A DNA stretch of 64,000 bases from Streptomyces niveus (GTDB lineage Bacteria; Actinomycetota; Actinomycetes; Streptomycetales; Streptomycetaceae), in assembly GCF_002009175.1 (NCBI RefSeq), contig NZ_CP018047.1, positions 4,154,001 through 4,218,000 of the forward strand, in the 5' to 3' direction. Position 1 is the first letter of the stretch. Each line of letters starts with the position of its first letter. A program made the translations under genes and the position numbers. Shown piece after piece: positions 60,893 to 64,000 of this stretch. The notes beneath the pieces were generated by a model, which did no database searches, had not been told where the DNA came from, and saw nothing but the letters and a program-made list of their open reading frames with translations.

Positions 60893-60924
60893 CTTGACCT
60901 TTACGCAACGTCAAGATTTAGCGT
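60893..60924 (+). promoter_or_regulatory. MerR-type promoter with 19-bp spacer and dyad
   Basis: TTGACC (60894-60899) and TAGCGT (60919-60924) are separated by 19 bp, the over-long spacing typical of MerR-activated promoters. CTTGAC (60893-60898) and GTCAAG (60910-60915) form an inverted repeat in and around the spacer. The -10 ends 7 nt before ATG 60932, giving a leaderless, autoregulated gene. Confidence 0.8.
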
Positions 60925-60931
60925 TCAGGAC

Positions 60932-61678
60932 ATGGAGTGGTCGATCCAGGACATCGCGAAGAAGGCCGGCACGACGAGCCGCACGCTCAGGCACTACGGC
61001 GAGCTGGGGCTGCTGACCCCGAGCCGGGTCGGTGGCAACGGCTACCGCTACTACGACCAGGACGCCCTGGTCCGCCTGCAGCGGATTCTGCTGCTGCGTG
61101 AGCTGGGCCTCGGCCTGCCCGCGATCGCCCGGATCCTCGACGGCCAACAGGACACGGCCGCCGCACTGCGGACCCATCTCTCGCTGCTGGAACAGGAGCG
61201 GGAGCGGATGGGGCGTCTCATCGCCTCGGTGCGGACCACTCTCCACAAGACCGAGAAGGGAGAAGAGCTGATGGCCGAGGAGATTCTCGACGGCTTCGAT
61301 CACACGCGGTACGAGGGCGAGGTGACCGAGCGGTGGGGCCGGGACGCGTACGAGAAGGGGGACCGCTGGTGGCGCTCGCTGAGTGAGAGCGAGCGCAAGG
61401 AGTTCATGGGCAGGCACGAGGACATCGCCCGGGACTGGGGCCGGGCCAGGAAGGAGGGCCGCGCCCCCGACAGCGAGGAGGCGCAGGCGCTCGCGCGCCG
61501 CCACTACGAGTGGCTGTCGGCGACGTCCACCGTCGGCAGGTCGTACGTCATCGGTGTCACCGCGATGTACGTCGACGACCCGCGCTTCGGCCGGAACTAC
61601 GACAAGTACGAGGAAGGCGCGGCCGTGCTCGTACGGGACGCGATGAAGGTGTTCGCCGAGCGTCATCTCACCGACTGA
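60932..61678 (+). CDS. MerR-family regulator with TipAS-like ligand domain
   Basis: 248 aa from ATG 60932. MerR HTH at the N-terminus (WSIQDIAKKAGTTSRTLRHY, GNGYRYYDQDALVRLQRILL), a long coiled-coil (about 80-118), then a TipAS-type drug-binding domain (TERWGRDAYEKGDRWWRSLS, RHYEWLSATSTVGRSYV, YVDDPRFGRNYDKY). TipAL of Streptomyces binds thiopeptides covalently through a cysteine in this domain. No cysteine occurs here, so any ligand would bind non-covalently. The promoter is self-controlled. Confidence 0.93.
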   Translation: MEWSIQDIAKKAGTTSRTLRHYGELGLLTPSRVGGNGYRYYDQDALVRLQRILLLRELGLGLPAIARILDGQQDTAAALRTHLSLLEQERERMGRLIASVRTTLHKTEKGEELMAEEILDGFDHTRYEGEVTERWGRDAYEKGDRWWRSLSESERKEFMGRHEDIARDWGRARKEGRAPDSEEAQALARRHYEWLSATSTVGRSYVIGVTAMYVDDPRFGRNYDKYEEGAAVLVRDAMKVFAERHLTD

Positions 61679-61815
61679 CGGGCGCCCCGGCGGGCCGGGG
61701 CCCCGTCGGTAGCCCAGTCGGTCGATGGCCGGGTAGCCGCCGGGCGCGGAAAGAGTCAGCCTGGAAGTGCGCGGTACCGTGCGCAGCCGTCGACGGACCG
61801 GGCAGGAGACGACTG

Positions 61816-63225
61816 GTGGGGCACCTGAGAGACAACGGAGACGACGGGACGGCGGGCGACGGGAGCGACGACCGCTCGGCCGAGGGATCGGTCGGCCGTC
61901 GTCGTATCCCTGCCAGGACCAGGATCCGTAGCCTCAGGAACACCGTCGAGCACGGTGTCCGCCGTGGTTTCCGGCGCGCCGACGCCGGATTCCGCGAGGC
62001 GGATCTGCCGCCGGAGGACCCCGCCTGGAACACCTCGCGCGGCATGGACAAGCACTCTCCGCGCTTCGGCACCGAGGACCTCCAGCCGGGCGGGCGGCGG
62101 CGTGGCAGGCACGCGGCCCGTTCGCCGCATCCGTTCGTGGAGCTCCTGCCCGCGCTGATCATCGTGGGGGCGATCGTCCTGGACCAGGCGACCCCCACCT
62201 CCATCACCGCTTCCCCGCTCTTCGCGGCGGCTCCGCTGGTGGCCGCGCCGTTCTTCTCGTTCGCGCGCACCCTGGTCGTCGGCATCCTGTCGGTCGCCGC
62301 CATCCTCGGGCTGCACTTCTACAACGGCACGGCGGGCAGGATCGAGACGATCACCGAATCGCTGACGGTCTTCACGGTCTCCGTCCTCGCGCTGGCCATC
62401 AACGGGGTCGTACGCCGCAGCGGTGAACGTCTCGCCTCGGCGCGGGTCATCGCCGAGGCGGCCCAGCGAGCCGTGCTGCCCACTCCCGCCGCCCGGATAG
62501 GCGGGCTGCACATCGCCGCGCGCTACGAGGCGGCCGAGGAGGGCGCCTACATCGGCGGTGACCTGTTCGCCGTCCAGGACACGGCGTACGGGGTACGGCT
62601 GGTGGTCGGTGACGTACGCGGCAAGGGCATGGGCGCCGTCGAGACCGTGGCCGTCGTCATCGGCGCCTTCCGGGAGGCCGCCGAGCAGGAGAGTTCGCTC
62701 GAAGGGGTCGCGCAGCGGCTGGAGCGGGCGCTGGCGCGCGAAGGCACACGGCGCAGCGGGATCGATCTGTTCGAGGGCTTCACCACCGCCGTACTGGCGG
62801 AGATCCCGCACGTCGAGGGCATGGTGCGGGTGGTCAACCGCGGGCACCCGGAGCCGCTGGTGCTCGCCGCCGACGGGGCGCTGACGGTGCTGGCCCCGTC
62901 CGATCCGGCGCTGCCGCTCGGGATGGGTGAGCTGGGGGCGTGGCCGGACCGGGCGGACGAGGTCCCGTACGGGACGGGTTCGACGCTCCTGCTCTACACG
63001 GACGGTCTCACCGAGGCGCGCAACGCGGCGGGTGTCTTCTACAACCCGCGCGAACGGCTGGCGGGACGGATCTTCCCCGGCCCCGACGAGCTGCTGGAGG
63101 CGATCGTCGGTGACGTACGGCTGCACACCGGCGGCGGCAGTACGGACGACATGGCGCTGCTGGCCGTCAGCCGGCCCACCGCGGGGCAGCCGGAGCGGCG
63201 CAGGACGATGCCCGTCGTGCCGTGA
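61816..63225 (+). CDS. Membrane-anchored PP2C/SpoIIE-type phosphatase
   Basis: 469 aa from GTG 61816 (AGGAGA upstream). The 110-residue basic N-terminus precedes about four transmembrane helices (FVELLPALIIVGAIVLDQAT, ASPLFAAAPLVAAPFFSFA, TLVVGILSVAAILGLHF, ESLTVFTVSVLALAINGVV). The SpoIIE domain follows: QRAVLPTPAARIGGLHIAAR, GGDLFAVQ, VVGDVRGKGMGAV, VNRGHPEPLVL, LLYTDGLTEARN and STDDMALLAV. Such enzymes dephosphorylate anti-sigma-antagonists on a membrane signal. Confidence 0.93.
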   Translation: MGHLRDNGDDGTAGDGSDDRSAEGSVGRRRIPARTRIRSLRNTVEHGVRRGFRRADAGFREADLPPEDPAWNTSRGMDKHSPRFGTEDLQPGGRRRGRHAARSPHPFVELLPALIIVGAIVLDQATPTSITASPLFAAAPLVAAPFFSFARTLVVGILSVAAILGLHFYNGTAGRIETITESLTVFTVSVLALAINGVVRRSGERLASARVIAEAAQRAVLPTPAARIGGLHIAARYEAAEEGAYIGGDLFAVQDTAYGVRLVVGDVRGKGMGAVETVAVVIGAFREAAEQESSLEGVAQRLERALAREGTRRSGIDLFEGFTTAVLAEIPHVEGMVRVVNRGHPEPLVLAADGALTVLAPSDPALPLGMGELGAWPDRADEVPYGTGSTLLLYTDGLTEARNAAGVFYNPRERLAGRIFPGPDELLEAIVGDVRLHTGGGSTDDMALLAVSRPTAGQPERRRTMPVVP

Positions 63226-63530
63226 GACGGCTCGCCGCCCTTCCGCTCCGCCGACCGTCGCGACGTGATGTGATTCCGGCCCGGCACGCTGTGTAGTCGA
63301 TGTGCACCACTCCGCATAACATTTGACGCACCGTCAGTTCGAGTGTGTGATCGCACACGGCCCGGGAGTCGATCAACTCGCCCGATTGTGCCCGCTTGTG
63401 GCCCGGTTGATCCCGGCCGTCATCGCTAACGATCACCCGGAACAGCTTGGAATAAGCCCCGGTCGTCTATTAACGTTCGATAACGCAGCGCGGTTGTCCC
63501 GGCCGTCGAAAGAGACGGCACCGTGCGCAC
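63226..63530. other. Upstream region of the riboswitch-controlled gene
   Basis: About 305 bp without a gene. It is less G+C-rich than average and includes CATAACATTTGACGCACCG, TCTATTAACGTTCGATAACG and a GCCGTC/GACGGC hairpin (63502-63519). TATTAA (63468-63473) is a candidate -10 for a long leader carrying the riboswitch. Confidence 0.5.
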
Positions 63531-63672
63531 GCGCCGAATTCCGCAAGGAAACCGGGGAACCACCAATTGGGGTGAATCGGGCGCCTCTTGCCGCTTCGTG
63601 CGGTCAAGAACGCTCGTAGGAGACCTTCCTGCTCCGAACCCGTCAGCTAACCCGGTAGGCGAGAAGGAAGGA
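63531..63672 (+). ncRNA. c-di-AMP riboswitch (ydaO-yuaA type)
   Basis: Conserved blocks in order: CCGCAAGGAAACCGGGG (63541-63557), GGGGTGAATCGG (63569-63580), a variable hairpin (CCGCTTCGTGCGG), then GTAGGAGACCTTCCTGCTCC (63616-63635), GAACCCGTCAGCTAACCCGG and TAGGCGAGAAGG. These match the ydaO aptamer as found in Streptomyces before cell-wall hydrolase genes such as rpfA. High c-di-AMP switches expression off. The ribosome site AAGGAG follows directly, 16 nt before the GTG. Confidence 0.92.
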
Positions 63673-63687
63673 AAGGAGAGCGCCCCA

Positions 63688-64000
63688 GTGGCGTCCAACA
63701 GGCCTGCCCCCGAAGCCTCAGCCCCGGCCCATTTCGGCCCCGGCAGCCGGCTCACCGGCACCGACGACAGCAACGGCGAGGCGAGCAGGGGCTGGGAGGA
63801 GTGGAATCCCACCGCGGACTCCATCCGTCCCGTACGCGGCAAGCACCGTGTCGCCAAGCAGCGCAACGCTCTCGCCCGCAGCTCCACGGTCCTCGGAGTA
63901 GGCGTCATCGCCGCGGTCGGCGCGGGAGGCATCGCCTCCGCCCAGGACAAGCCCGCGGTCTCGATATCACTTCCCGACGTGATCTCGGACAGTTTCCCCG
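63688..64000 (+). CDS. Secreted protein, probable cell-wall hydrolase (cut by window edge)
   Basis: The first 104 codons from GTG 63688 (AAGGAG 9 nt upstream). A hydrophilic 60-residue lead is followed by KQRNALARSSTVLGVG and VIAAVGAGGIASAQDKP, a signal-type helix with an Ala-Ser-Ala cleavage site. The catalytic part is outside. c-di-AMP riboswitches in actinobacteria mostly precede Rpf, NlpC/P60 or M23 wall hydrolases, so a peptidoglycan-acting enzyme is expected. The exact family cannot be stated. Confidence 0.82.
   Translation, partial: MASNRPAPEASAPAHFGPGSRLTGTDDSNGEASRGWEEWNPTADSIRPVRGKHRVAKQRNALARSSTVLGVGVIAAVGAGGIASAQDKPAVSISLPDVISDSFP

Overview
The window is chromosomal DNA from a Streptomyces-type actinomycete. 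Evidence: very high G+C, GTG/ATG starts, many leaderless genes, a bldC gene, a second Lsr2-type protein next to purS, a valine dehydrogenase gene beside bldC, and the order dnaX-purD-purC-purSQL-purF-purM-vdh-bldC-hrpA known from the Streptomyces core chromosome.

Region 1 (1-9672) is most of an actinomycete integrative and conjugative element (AICE). It has a divergent GntR repressor (truncated at the left edge), small accessory proteins, a DUF2637/SpdB-like membrane protein, an FtsK/TraB-type DNA translocase, a DnaB-N/DUF3987 protein that is the only replication candidate, an excisionase and a tyrosine integrase. The integrase abuts the 3' end of a tRNA-Ser(GGA) gene, the likely attachment site. 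The other att end lies left of the window. Between the DUF3987 gene and the excisionase is an array of nine GCTGAC/GTCAGC elements with helical phasing.

Region 2 (9.7-36 kb) is a core block. It starts with SRP RNA and dnaX (split by a one-base frameshift), then purD, a membrane protein, a dimethylformamidase-beta-like protein and purC. A two-component system plus ABC-2 exporter follows, bracketed by two identical tRNA-Gly(GCC) genes. A structurally odd tRNA-Gly(UCC), the lsr2 paralogue, purSQL, a mycothiol-dependent isomerase-like protein, a META-domain lipoprotein, purF, purM, DUF3073, valine dehydrogenase and bldC complete it. The pur genes together make IMP precursors from PRPP to AIR/SAICAR (purD, F, S, Q, L, M, C).

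Region 3 (36-48 kb) carries hrpA between two identical tRNA-Asp genes, tRNA-Phe and tRNA-Glu, a metallophosphoesterase, a minimal metallopeptidase, two FluC fluoride-channel genes, a lipoprotein, a DEAD-box helicase with an arginine/glycine-rich tail, and tRNA-Lys.

Region 4 (48-64 kb) is more variable. It has a MASE1 membrane protein, two PP2C/SpoIIE phosphatases, a large protein with a Flp-type prepilin signal, a saccharopine-dehydrogenase-like oxidoreductase divergent from an AraC/DJ-1 regulator, a SARP-like BTAD regulator, an alpha/beta hydrolase, a TetR/glyoxalase pair with clear operators, an orphan antitoxin-like protein, a HAD phosphatase, initiator tRNA, and a TipA-like MerR regulator with a 19-bp-spacer promoter. 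It ends with a c-di-AMP riboswitch in front of a secreted protein cut by the right edge.

The features most worth a second look are the odd tRNA-Gly(UCC), the GCTGACG array, the dnaX frameshift, the Flp-signal protein, the tRNA-Asp scar and the recurrent leaderless promoter geometry.
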